Below, one piece after another: positions 22,164 to 33,728 of a stretch of DNA of 64,000 bases. The DNA is from Raphanus sativus (taxonomy: Eukaryota; Streptophyta; Magnoliopsida; Brassicales; Brassicaceae). Location of the stretch: positions 31,823,848 through 31,887,847 of the forward strand of contig NC_079512.1 of assembly GCF_000801105.2 (NCBI RefSeq). Reading direction: 5' to 3'. The position numbers and the translations under genes were made by a program. The notes beneath the pieces were generated by a model. It searched no databases and had not been told where the DNA came from. It saw only the letters and a program-made list of their open reading frames with translations. Positions within the stretch are counted from its first letter, which is position 1, and each line of letters begins with the position of its first letter.

Positions 22164-22832
22164 ATGGATTACTCTGGTCTTTTTGTTCAAGATGACAATC
22201 AAGTGAACGAAGAGAAGCCTCCAGCGCGAGTGTGTCCAAGGTGTAACTCAGACAACACCAAGTTCTGTTACTACAACAACTATAACGCGTCTCAACCGCG
22301 CTATAAGTGCAAAAACTGTCGTAGACACTGGACTCATGGTGGGACTTTAAGGAACGTACCTATTGGTGGAAGAGGCCGTAAAATCAAGAGTACAAGGACT
22401 GATCAGCCTTGTTTTCCTCAGGTGGGTTCTGTTGAGAACCAACAGGTTAATCATCACCAACCTTTCTTACATGATCAAGAAACCAACGATTTTGTTGGAT
22501 CTTCTTCTTCAGCTGCTGTTGTTGGTGGAAACCATTTCGGTTATTTGCCTGAGTTTCATGGTGATATGGCAACAAATGTGCCTCCATTTGGAAGTTTTCC
22601 ACCAATGGAGGCCTTAAACATCTCTGATGTATCATTCCAACAAGGTTATTACGACTCTGGATCCACTGATTTGATTTGTAACCCTTTGGTCAACCAATTA
22701 ACTGGTGGATCTGTTGTTTTGGGCTCTGATCAAGAGGATCCAAACATGTGGAACCAGAGCTTCAACAACACTTTGAACATGAATCACAATGCCAGCACCA
22801 GTGGAAGCAAGGGACATATCTCCAAGCACTGA
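22164..22832 (+). CDS. Dof zinc-finger transcription factor, copy 4 (C-terminally truncated)
   Basis: Single-exon gene for 222 residues. The N-terminus differs from copies 1-3 ([18 protein letters not shown]), but the Dof finger is intact: CPRC, x21, CKNC, then [17 protein letters not shown]. The C-terminus stops at SKGHISKH. The DNA after the stop still resembles the usual tail in another frame ([17 protein letters not shown]), so a small insertion near 22812-22818 shifted the frame and removed about 25 residues. It should still bind DNA. It is the most diverged intact copy of the array, so probably the oldest. Confidence 0.92.
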   Translation: MDYSGLFVQDDNQVNEEKPPARVCPRCNSDNTKFCYYNNYNASQPRYKCKNCRRHWTHGGTLRNVPIGGRGRKIKSTRTDQPCFPQVGSVENQQVNHHQPFLHDQETNDFVGSSSSAAVVGGNHFGYLPEFHGDMATNVPPFGSFPPMEALNISDVSFQQGYYDSGSTDLICNPLVNQLTGGSVVLGSDQEDPNMWNQSFNNTLNMNHNASTSGSKGHISKH

Positions 22833-24427
22833 TGACATGAACGGAATCAGAAACAAGTACTATCATCTGGACCTTCAGTATCAACCGTTATTCCCGTTTT
22901 TCTTTTTCTTAAGCTAATAATGTTACAGTTTTTCTTATTGTGTTTTTCTAACTTTTTATTGTTTTATGTTGGGGTTTTCCTTAGTTATTAAAGGTTGCAT
23001 CTTTGTGTCCAAAAAGATTCAGACATAAGATGTTTGTCTGATCTTTTTATATAATTATCTAGTCGTTACTTTGCAATCTGCCTCCTAAGTCTTGATCATA
23101 TACCAAAGCGTTTTTCTGCTTGTTGATGTTGACCCAATCGTAAACTATTTCTTCAGAATCTTTAGCTAACATGCAAACTACGTCCAATATATATATAGAT
23201 GTGTGTGAAACTCATGTAACCTCGATACAATATAAGTGAAACTCATGCATGCCACTTAACTTTTTTTTTTGAAAATTTGGATACTCTTACAACTATGAAT
23301 GACCTTTTTAGCAGATATAATTGAGTTTCCATATACATTTGAGTTTCAGGTTTTCTTCTTTATTTAATGAATCCGTTGAGATCGAAGTTATGTTAATCTG
23401 GCTTTACAAATCAATTATTCGATGTGAATATAATGATAACCATAATTCAAAGCATGGTTAATACCTGAAACTACCATAATAATACTTAGGAAAAATTACA
23501 AATAAATTTTACATATACATCAAGAAGTCTACAAAAGTCAGTAAGTAAGTCCAAGTAAATTGTGTGTTTTCGTTAATTGATGACGAATCAATAAGGACAT
23601 GACCTAATGATGTAATACAGTAAAATATTTGAAATAATATCATTTAAATATTAGAGAAATTAGCTTCTCTACCAAAGGGTTTTCCCATATTTAACTATCT
23701 ACCAAAATTCACTATTCGCGAACTGTATATAATTCTTTATTACTCTGTTACCCCTATATCTATACCTCTGAACATTAAATCGAACATGCAGACAAAATCT
23801 ATATTGATTTATTAAGATTTCATATGTTGTCAGCAAATTTTCTCATGCCAGACTAAATCTAAAACTCCCATATATCAATTTAAAATCTGCATTTCCCTTT
23901 TGCTTTCATCTTTACTATCCTCTCTGTTTTATCTCCTTATCCCTAGAAATTACAGTCAATTCATCCAAAAAATTGAGAACAACAACAGACGACCACCACA
24001 CTGCCTCATCTCAAAGAGTTTTTCTTATTACGATATCTTGCAAGATCTCTACTTTCTTCCTTACCGGGTTTTACAGCCTATTACCTCATCTCCCTTTCAT
24101 TTTGGATGATATTCTTGAAGCTTAGCTACATGATTAATGAAAAAATCATATTTTTTTTCTCAATTGCCTCTGTTTATAGATTTATAGTTGGAAACCAGAC
24201 CTGTAAATGCTTGAAAAAAAGAAGATATTAATAAGTTTGGAGAAAAAATAGAGAACATGCTAAAAGCAAGGATGATGTTTCAAGTACTTATTTCAGAAGC
24301 TTCGTCACAAAGATAGATGATGTTCAATTCTAAGAAAACAATCATACCTCAGATCACCAGCTGAAACTCAAATGATGATAAAAATAAGGATATGTTTTTC
24401 ACTTACACGGGTTATAAATAGTAAAAC
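22833..24427. other. Intergenic region after Dof copy 4
   Basis: The first ~230 bp is the Dof 3' region. The rest is AT-rich with no supported gene; the frame 23900-24109 has no domain. Confidence 0.5.
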
Positions 24428-24780
24428 TGTAATGTAAATTATGTTAGCCGGCTACAATAATATTTTGGTACTATCACAAACCACAGTAGATGTGGTTAAA
24501 TAAATTTATTGGCCAGGGTATTTAATGTTTATAGCTGGCTAACAATATTTGATAATTGTGGTTGTAAATAATTAAAAAAAAAATCAAGTCTATTAGAAAT
24601 CTCATTGTAATGTAAATTATGTTAGACGGCTACAATCATATTTGGTATTGTCACAAACCACAATAAATGGTTATATAATTTATTAGCCATGGTATTTAAT
24701 GTTTATAGCCGGCTAATAACATTTGATAAACGTGGTTGTAAATAATTAGCTTTATATTATAATAGCTATTCATATTCATA
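24428..24780 (+). repeat. 178-bp tandem duplication
   Basis: A unit beginning TGTAATGTAAATTATGTTAG starts at 24428 and again at 24606. Both copies contain a GTTAGNCGGCTAC word, a TTTAATGTTTATAGC stretch and GTGGTTGTAAATAATTA. Identity is imperfect, so the duplication is not recent. Confidence 0.8.
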
Positions 24781-25088
24781 TAGTTAGATATATCTATGAA
24801 TTAGTTTTTTAGATTCAGTGTTAGTCGGCTAACATATTTAATAACATGTAACAACTTAGTGTTAGCCTTCTAATATATTTGATAACATTAAAATTCATTG
24901 TTAGACAGCTAACAATTGCAATAGGTTATAACAGTTTATTCACATATATATATCTATGAATTAGTTTGCGAGAGTCACTGTTAGTCGGCTAACATATTTA
25001 ATAACATTGTTTGTTTAGATTTGAAATTCATTGTTAAACAACTAACATATTTAATAAATTATGACAATCCATTGTTAAACGGCTAACA
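24443..25088. repeat. Array of GTTAGNCGGCTAACA palindromes
   Basis: Ten sites fit or nearly fit the imperfect palindrome GTTAGNCGGCTAACA: 24443, 24532, 24621, 24705, 24820, 24861, 24900, 24980, 25033 and 25074. Most are followed by ATATTTAATAAC or a close variant, making a unit of about 27 bp with irregular spacing of about 40-115 bp. No coding frame or transposon ends were recognised. Confidence 0.7.
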
Positions 25089-25129
25089 TATTTAATAATC
25101 CAATAGGAACCCCATAACCCAAACCTAAT

Positions 25130-25440
25130 GTCTAATCCCTATTATGTTTAGGGTTCATAAATTAGACATTAGGATTTGGGTTCAGGGGTTTATCTTGGGT
25201 TTTAGGGTTTAGTATTTTGGTTTAGGTTTTAGTGACTAGGGTTAGAGTCTGGGTTCTGGAGTTCCTATTGGGTTTAGAGTTTAGGATTTAGTGACTAGGG
25301 TTTGGGTTCCAGGATTTCTATTGGGTTTAGAGTTTAGTATTTTGAGTTTTGGGTTTAGTATTTTGAGTCTATGATTTAGTATTCAGGACATTGAACTTTT
25401 TTTGTAGGGTTAAGCGTTTATTACCAGTATTCAGTGTTTG
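25130..25440. repeat. Degenerate telomere-like repeats
   Basis: The stretch is dominated by variants of the plant telomere unit TTTAGGG, for example GGGTTTTAGGGTTTAG and GACTAGGGTTTGGGTT, with larger sub-repeats. It resembles interstitial telomere-like DNA but is too diverged to be a simple array. Confidence 0.65.
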
Positions 25441-27254
25441 AATAATAAAATTTATTACCAGTTTACAAAACTGTTAACTGTAGATTTTATTCCATAAATG
25501 GTTAAAGAAATTATTATACCATAATAATGAATACTGAATAATTGAAAGTTTGGTTTCTCATTACCGTTAACAAACTATCAATCAAGTTACACATCTAACA
25601 ACAAAAATGACAAGTTATTGTACTGTGCATGCCTATGCTTCTACTGTGCCAAAGATATGTTCCATAACCCATTCTTCGAAAGATCTTAATCATCAATTCA
25701 CACTGAGAAGTTTCGAGACAAAATAACTCGTCATCTTTGACAAAATCTTTGAAGGAAAAAATGGTGGAGAAGAAGAAAAAAAGCTTCTTCCATTTTTACA
25801 TGCTCTCTCTCTCTTGAGAGATCTATTAAAAATCTTTCAAGTATTTTTCCAAATCTCTTTGATATCTTTTTCACAATCTTTCACAATCTTTATGTTATCT
25901 TGCCAAATCCCACTCAATATATTGTGTCAGACAATAAATCCTAGATGCCTATAAACGGAAGATCGACTCACAAACCGTCGAGGGTAACGTTGTCTTTGTG
26001 ACACCACTTTTCCTGCCACGTAGTATCATCTTTTCTCTCTTTGGTATATACCTAATATAGCAATCTTCTATTGTTTTTGACCTAAATAGCTCTAAATATT
26101 ATTATTCAGTTCAGTATAACTCACGCGTAGCCTGAACACCACACATAGTAATATATACAGAATACAGTCTTCCATTTTCCTCCATTGCAGTCTTATCCAG
26201 GTAATGTGTCTAAAGCTAGTGAATATCATATCTCCAATTTCTAATGGTTGTTAAAAATGTGTATGTATGATTTTTAAAAAATGTAACTACGAGTATATGT
26301 AACTAAGAACTATAAATATAACATAACTTTGCCAAATAAATATAACAGAAATAGATAAAATAACATATATAGACCAAATTGTTCTCTCAGATTTCCTAGA
26401 GCCAAAAGGCCACTTTATATGACATTTTTGAAAAAATCTTTTATGAAAAATATGAAGAAAAAATCTAATGTTGACAAAATATGAGAATTTTTTTTTGATA
26501 TTTAAGAAAATCAAAAACTATTACAAGGACATAGAAAACTCCCAGAATTTGCTGACCGACACGTGGATACGACCACTTAAAATCTACCACAAGTTTCAGA
26601 CGCGGAAAAGCCTTGTTTTGTCAGTCATCGATTCCGACAAAACTGATATGACAGGTCTTCCACAGTTAATTTGACACGTTAAATCATCTATTTATTTATT
26701 TTTGTTAATATTTTTCTCTTTTTTCTCAACTTCATTATATATCCCCCTATAGACTAGTGTTCAAAAGTTGATAAATTCGTCACTATTTTCTATCTAGTTT
26801 CAATTTTCTTACTCTTTTTTTTTTGACAAAATTCAATTTTTTTACTTGCTATTGCTTTATTGCATGTAATTCGTGAGTAAGCAGTTAATCACACCTCATG
26901 AACGATTTGCTCAAAAAGAGGTTATAGAGAAATCCCGGAGTTTTGATTTTAAAGTTTTTTAGATTTTTTGAAACATAAACTAAAATCACTCGTGACAAAA
27001 TCAATTAAGACATTTAGCAAAAAAAAACAATTAAGACATATAATACACGTGTCCATGCATTTAATAACAAAAGCTATTGACGGTACAAAACGTCAAAACA
27101 AATGCCCTTGGACGTGGGCAACTACACAGTAGTCATCTACATATATATGAGCTTCATATCTCAAGCGTTCTATAATTAAACCAAGAGATCTCAATCATTC
27201 CTTTGATTTCTTTACACATCGTTCTTGTTATATACTGATTAATCCAGCAAGATA
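25441..27254. other. Intergenic region before small unknown gene
   Basis: No gene is supported. Contains two micro-retroposon footprints (near 26799-26847 and at 27002-27039). The proximal part has a likely TATA region (ACATATATATGAGC at about 27140) for the gene at 27255. Confidence 0.5.
27002..27039 (+). mobile_element. Micro-retroposon footprint
   Basis: TTAGC plus nine A (27014-27027) between exact copies of CAATTAAGACAT at 27002-27013 and 27028-27039. Confidence 0.65.
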
Positions 27255-27548
27255 ATGGCTACTTCACGTCTAGCAAGGTTTGTATCAGAAGTGGCTCCGC
27301 CTCAATTCGTGACGGTGATGAGGAGACATAGAGCAGCGAAGCAGAAGCTGGACACAATCAAAGAAGAAGAGTATAAAGAAGATTGTTTCAGTGGTGGAAA
27401 GATGATGAAGATGTCTTCTAATAAGATGACAACATCGCATCATCATCATGTACATTCTTCTATCTCTGCCCCAGTTTCCAATTCTGGATCTACCTCTAAG
27501 AATTTTCTCGTTGACGTTCGAAGTTCTTTTTCTGTCTTTGAGAACTAA
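27255..27548 (+). CDS. Small plant protein of unknown function
   Basis: Single-exon frame for 97 residues. The N-terminus, MATSRLARFVSEVAPPQF then VMRRHRAAK, looks like a conserved motif of a small Brassicaceae/dicot family that I recognise only vaguely; no function is claimed. The middle is acidic then Lys/Met-rich, with a short His run, and the C-terminus is Ser-rich. There is no signal peptide or membrane segment. The start has good context (AAGATAATGGC), a TATA-like sequence lies ~110 bp upstream, and the frame starts and stops cleanly in otherwise stop-rich DNA, so it is probably real. Confidence 0.65.
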   Translation: MATSRLARFVSEVAPPQFVTVMRRHRAAKQKLDTIKEEEYKEDCFSGGKMMKMSSNKMTTSHHHHVHSSISAPVSNSGSTSKNFLVDVRSSFSVFEN

Positions 27549-28678
27549 GATCTTTTATATACGCAAGACGGCAAGAGTTATATTATGTACTGATGGGGTC
27601 GATATTTTTGTGTGCACCCGGTTCTTTATACATTTTGCTTAATATGACCTTTTTATTATTATCTAAAAGGTCCAGATACATACATTTCACTGTTGTATTA
27701 TTGTACCTCGGTTGCAACATTTCACTGTTGTATGATTGTATCTCTTAATGCTCAGTACATATTGCAAATTTCAATAAGGATGTTATTTTGTGGAGACGTT
27801 TACACACGCACACGCACATATATATGGTTTTCTTGGTTTTTTGACTTCTTACTGGATAATGATTATACTGTATAGTCCTACATATTCGAATATCAACTAT
27901 AGTGTTGCAATTATATTTAAAATTGATTTTCCTAAAATACAACAGCACCGAATTTAAGTACTGAAATTTCCGATCAAGATTCCAATGATTGATTTTTTCC
28001 ACAAATATATCCCTTTCTTCTAAACCGGCAACAAATGGAGACCTGGTAAGTCGAACCAGGTCAGATACTAGCCAACCATATATTGCTATCTACAACAACA
28101 CTATTATTGCCTATCAACCACACAGATAGTGTTATGTACAATACCACTAGTGCCTATAGACTTGAAAGTATATCTCAATTGTATATCCTCAACCATATAC
28201 ATTATAATTCTCCAAAGTATATCCCAAATGTATATCCTCAACCATATACATTCCAGTTCTCAAATCGTATATCCTATATACAAATACATAGGTGTTCTTC
28301 CTTTCTCAACATAAATCACTATTAAGGCTCCAATAAATGTTATTGTTAATTTCAATAATAAATATTTATAAGATCTATAATAGATTAATATTTATGTATT
28401 TTGTCTAATTCAAATGAATTATTTCTTAAATGTGTTTATATTATGGTTGAACATCTACTTTCTAATTATCAATGTTGTTTCATATTAAGTTTGGTTAGTG
28501 GTTACCATTTATATAATTTTAGATTATAGAATTAAAAACAAAATCTATATAAAGAAATTTTATAAAGCGCATACGCGTGTGTGGATATTCTCTTTCATAA
28601 TAAACACCTATAATTTATGTTTATTTTACTTTTTAGCATATCAAATTAAAAGTAAATTTTCATATTTTTTTATATGAG
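27549..28678. other. Intergenic region with short local repeats
   Basis: No gene is supported. Around 28165-28280 the phrase TATATCCTCAACCATATACA occurs twice with related words between, a local repeat. The overlapping frames there are artefacts of it. Confidence 0.5.
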
Positions 28679-28681
28679 TTA

Positions 28682-28974
28682 AGCTCTGTTCTTTTGGAAG
28701 ACGCAGACGCAGCTGCTTGCGGCTTAAAACTAAACATCAAAATAAAAAAAAATGGTAGAAAATTAAGCAAGTTGACGCTGGATTTATTTTCGCTAAAGTT
28801 TTTCGGTATCGTCACAGACGCCCTTAAAAGTAGTGGCAGTTACATGTTGCTGCGATTATTTTTGAAAGGCAAAAGCACAGCCGCCGGTATTACAGATCCA
28901 GATGCATGAACAAAAAACAGTTATAACATTTAACCGCAAGCCGCTGCGTCCGCGTCTCCCAAAATAACAGAGCT
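28682..28974. mobile_element. PIF/Harbinger-type MITE with TTA duplication
   Basis: The 293-bp element starts AGCTCTGTTCTTTTGGAAGA and ends with the inverted equivalent AAAATAACAGAGCT. The imperfect terminal repeats extend about 40 bp and include GACGCAGACGCAGC. It is flanked by TTA at 28679-28681 and 28975-28977. The paralogous promoter of Dof copy 3 reads TATATGACTTAACTCATTT at about 17754, with a single TTA, an empty site. The frame 28694-28909 lies inside the MITE and is not a gene. Confidence 0.8.
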
Positions 28975-29197
28975 TTAACTCATTTTATCATATATTCTCT
29001 CTTTTCATTTACATCCAAGAGTTAGAGTTAAAAAGCTTTGGTTTTTGGCTAAGCTTAGCCTAAGGTTATGATGTGTAGATAGATATTCTGATTTTATTAG
29101 TGCAAAAACTTTGACACGTTTTGCTCAGTCTTACTCTTCTAGAATCCGAACTAAATTATAACAACAACAAGAATACTAATTGGTAGCTCTTAGAGAA

Positions 29198-30140
29198 ATG
29201 GAGAACTTGAAATTTTTCCGTTAAAGGACACTCTCAATTGAATGATAGAAGCTTCCACCGCTAGTGTGTCCAATGTGTAACTCAAACAACACCAAGTTCT
29301 GTTCCAACAACAACTACAGCGTGCTCAACGCGTTACAACTGCAAGAACTGTCGCCGGCACTGGACTCATGGGAGAGTGCTAAGGAACATACCAGTCGGTG
29401 GAAGTGGCCGTAAAAGCAAGTATACGAAGAGAGATCAACCTTCTATTGAGATCCCACAATTTAATCATCACCAACCTTTCTTACATGTTAAAGAACAGAG
29501 TTTGTTGGCTTTTACTGTGATTCTTCTCTTTCTGGTATTGCTGTTGGGAACCATTTTGGTTCTTTGCCTGAAATTCATGGCAATATGGTGCTTCTATTTC
29601 GAAGTTTCCCACCAATAGGTAGCTCAGATTTCCATGATGGATCCTTTCAGCAAGATAATTTACGAATCAGTTGGTGGATCTCTTGTCATAACGGTTACCG
29701 CCACTTCTGTCTCAAATTATTTATGCACCATATTTGAAAAATATTAATAATATACTTGACGATGTATAGAGTAATGTTAAAAGTTAAACTCTATTTTAAA
29801 ATATTTGACGTCTCTTTTGAAAATTTTCGAAATTATGTTTTTAAATTTAATAGTATATCTAAAATTTAAAGATTTAGATCATAATTCATATATTTATTTT
29901 AAAAAAAAATTCCTAATTTTTTAACTTAAATTTAAGTTCTGTTCGACCGCTCCACTTGTTCATACTAACAAAAAAAAAACATTAATTACTGCAATCTAGC
30001 TGATCAAAACTACTTGAACCAGAACTTCAACCAACACTATGAAAATGAATCATAGTGCTAGGCACCATTGGAAGCAGAGGATATTTGGGTGCTGGAAACA
30101 TGAACAAGATCAACGCCAAAATCATAAATCCTTAGCCGTA
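29198..30140 (+). pseudogene. Dof pseudogene, copy 5
   Basis: The upstream block (29015-29165) and coding DNA clearly derive from the Dof array. It is broken: a stop follows nine codons from the ATG at 29198, the finger region has lost single bases (TACAGCGTGCTCAACGCG), and later frames are mixed. About 300 bp of AT-rich DNA (about 29695-30000) interrupts the C-terminal part, after which the Dof tail resumes (TGAACCAGAACTTCAACC). The TATA-box segment present in copies 1-4 is deleted. It cannot code a Dof protein. Confidence 0.88.
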
Positions 30141-30293
30141 CTTACCCATTTCTTTTTCTTAATTTAGTTAAATACGTTTCAAATTTTTATGTGCTAAATA
30201 TCTATATATTTATTTTTCTTATGAGTCGAATGACAGTAAGTTCAGTGGTATTTATTTAATTCTTATTTTAGTTATGATCACTTATCGTTATTA

Positions 30294-31791
30294 TCTCTAT
30301 AATATTATTTAAGAAGTCAGTTTCCTATGTGTCGCGCTCACGTTAACTCTCACGGCGGTTGATTACATTGATACCTTTAATAAATTTAAAATATTATATT
30401 TAAATACTATTATTTATTTTTTATTTAAATTTCTTTTGTAAGATTTTCCAATAACATGTATAATAAAAAGGAAATATTTATAAAGGTTATAAAGCGAATT
30501 TTAAAACAAAAACATATGTATAAATAATATGATTTCATTAAAAAGGAAAGTTCACCAAATAGTAATATTCTATTTAACAATATTTTTTGAATTACATAAT
30601 ATATACTAATAAAATACTTTCTTTATATTTTTCAAAGTAATATAGAATATTTTTACATATCTATCAATTTTTAGATGATTATATAAAATAATTAAGTAAC
30701 ATAAACTGATATATGTTTAATTGTCGAAAATAGTTTATAGTTAGTATTATTGAAATGTTATTTGTATTTCTTATATTTAGTTGACTATAATATCTTTCAA
30801 TTACAAACAAAAATATCTATAAATTATATTTTACTTATATAATATGATTTCTCAGATTCAATCACAATTTTACTACTTATTTTTAAGAGATATTAAATTT
30901 TATGTTTTTATGTTTGTGCAACTTAATATAACCATATCAAAAGGCATACAATTAGTTAGAATTTATAAAAATATTTTAGTTATTGTAAATAGATGTAAAT
31001 ATTGATGTGTTCATGAGCATCTTTTTCTAACATATTTAAAAAACAAAATTTAATTTGGTATATATTATGAAAATACATGCACATTTAAACGATAAATAAA
31101 ATTAATCTCACTTGACTTAATTATAATAAAAATAATTATACTTCAGCTTGAATTTGAAAGAATATATGTAACTTAATATACTCCCGACATGAGTGACTTG
31201 ACAAATCCAACTTATATCTAAAATCATAGATTTAACTATAATAAGAAAATATAATTTTATAATAATAACAATTTAGTTTATAAATATAAATTATAGGATG
31301 ACTCAAAACACATTAACATATGAAAATAAAATATTAACTAACTGTAACAATTTAGGTCTTTTGTAAAATTTATATATATGCATGAGACTTCAAAATATTA
31401 TCTTTATATTTATTTACATAATTTTGATTCAAACACTTTAGTTTATTTTTTTTATTTGCAACAGCCAACCTAAATGCAAATAAGAAAATTAATTAAAATT
31501 TTAATAAATTTAGAATAAAAGATACTATAGTTTAATTCGTAGAAATAGATGCAATATAATATATCCAAATGATAACTAAATCGACTGTAAGAATAACAAA
31601 ACCAACTAGATGTAACATATTTAAAATCATATTTTTATTAAAGTAATATAATATTATTAATACAAATTATGCATAAATTATAAATTAATTTAAAATTAAA
31701 AATAGCAGTCAACTATTATAGTATATATTTATTTTATAGATAGTATATATTTATTTTATAGATATTTATACCCGACGGGAAAGTCACCTAG
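30294..31791 (+). mobile_element. Non-autonomous Helitron
   Basis: Proposed 5' end TCTCTATAATATTATTTAAG at 30294, preceded by A. The 3' end is the hairpin CCCGACGGG, then AAAGTCACCTAG at 31791, followed by T. The interior is AT-rich and non-coding. The 5' end resembles that of the next element, so both belong to one Brassicaceae family. Confidence 0.68.
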
Positions 31792-31795
31792 TCTA

Positions 31796-32982
31796 TCTAT
31801 ACTATTATTTGCGAAGTAATTTTTCGCAACGGAGCTCCCACGTTAAAAGTTAGAGTGGTTAATATCGATACTACCCTTAATGAATAAAATATATAACTAA
31901 TCTAAAAATAAAAACGAAAATTAATTTATTTAATTAGATAATTGATTAAAATTACTAATAGTAAGATTTATCCAAAATCTAAAAATATATTAAAATATAA
32001 ATATAATTCATATATGTATGTTGTGTTGTTATCTGAATTTGTTTTAAAAATATAAAGTTGAAAACATAAATTATATAACTAAATATTAATCAAATAATTT
32101 TTTTTTAATTTTGTATAATTGAAAAGAGAATATTAAGCTAAAAATAAAACGAAAATTAATTTATTTAATTATATAATTGATTAAAATTAATAATAATAAG
32201 ATTTATCCAAAATCTAAAAATATTTTAAAATATAAATATAATTCCTATATGTATGTTGTGTTGTTATCTGAATTTTTTTTATAAAATATAAAGTTGAAAA
32301 CAAAAAGTATATAACTAAATATTAAACGAATAAATTTTTTAATTTTATATATTTGAAAAGAGAATATTAAGTGACTTTCAAAATTTATTTCTATATAATA
32401 AATATGTGTACAAAGAAATTTCAAAAAAATATAATTAAAGTGTAAGAATTTTCAAATGAAATAAAATAATAATTTATTATCATAGTCTTTTAGTTAGTAA
32501 CGCATATATTAATGAGTAACTATAAAATATTTAGTAATTATGATTTAATATAATAAAACCCAAACATAAAAATGAATTTAATCTTTATGAAATCAGATAA
32601 CTCATTAAAACTGATATAATAAAAATATTATTAAAGTAAAAAAAATAATTCATATACATATTTTGTTATTATCCAAGAATATTTTTAGTAAAGATTAAAA
32701 AATGATTTCTATATATATATATATTATCATCTAAAAAGAATATCTTTCAATCATAAATAAAATTAGTTGCAAAAATATATAGTGAAAATATTTCTACTAT
32801 ATATATGAAAGCCTTCAAGAAATTAACGAAATAATGAATATATATATTTTGATACATAAATTTCATATATAAATAATTTGATATTCTATTAAAAAATTAA
32901 AGATCATAACCAATAACTTATCATGATATTTAGTTGGTAATTGTAAAATGATTAGACCCGCTTGAGCGGGCACAACACTTAG
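31796..32982 (+). mobile_element. Non-autonomous Helitron, abutting the previous one
   Basis: Starts TCTATACTATTATTTGCGAA (preceded by A) and ends with the hairpin CCCGCTTGAGCGGG, then CACAACACTTAG, followed by T. The interior holds a diverged ~220-bp direct repeat (about 31880-32120 and 32130-32360). No coding capacity. Only four bases separate it from the Helitron before it. Confidence 0.68.
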
Positions 32983-33728
32983 TAAAACAAATATAAACCG
33001 AAATCCATATTAAAAGTTTAACTTTTTTTTTTAGCAAATTTTTTTTTTAACTTTTGTTTGATTTATACATTGACCAAAATCTCATCTTACTATAACCAGA
33101 TTAGGAAACAAATTATAACATCGATGATTTTTTCTGTTTAATCTCGAAATTATTATTTTTTTTTAAATTGAAAAATAAATTACCGAAGATGACTTTAGAT
33201 TATAACCATTTGAAATATTTTTCTGTTTTCAAACTGAAATCCACTAAAAATACTCAATGAATGTTAGATAATGGAAAAAAAATGAAAGTTTGAATTAATT
33301 TTTGAATTTAAAAATGAAAAAGGTTCTTCCTTTTCGATATCTCCTCCATCCTCTTTTAGTGGGTTTGGTTCTCTTCTGTAATAGTTTGCTTCTATCCCTA
33401 GATTCAAGGAGATAAAACCGCTAAAATCAGATTTAAGATTTGCTTTCCTTCATATAGGCTTTAAAGCTGGTGACTTTCTCTCTGTTTCTTCTTCTTCTTC
33501 TTCTGCCAAAAGACTTTCGTGTCAAATTGAGACATCTGGGTTGATTTGATTGGGTCTTATAGACTCTCTTATCAATCTTCAGATCGTGCCAAGCTTTAAC
33601 CTTTACTGTTTGGGTATTTCAAGCCGTTCTCTCTGCTGATTGGGTCTTATAGAATCTTGCTACATTTTAGATACACGCCATTTTTCAGAGTTTTGACTTG
33701 TAGTGAAATTAGCTTGACTACCTCAACA
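32983..33728. promoter_or_regulatory. Promoter and 5' leader of the galactosyltransferase gene
   Basis: No gene. AT-rich DNA passes into a pyrimidine-rich leader (CTTCTTCTTCTTCTTCT near 33487) just before GALT2. A possible micro-retroposon (TTTAACTTTT copies at 33017 and 33046) lies at its start. Confidence 0.45.

Noticed and set aside
24443..25088. CRISPR-like array (repeats with spacers)
   Set aside because: The DNA is plant nuclear. The repeats are degenerate and irregularly spaced, and no cas genes are present.
28694..28909. 71-residue open frame
   Set aside because: It lies wholly within a MITE.
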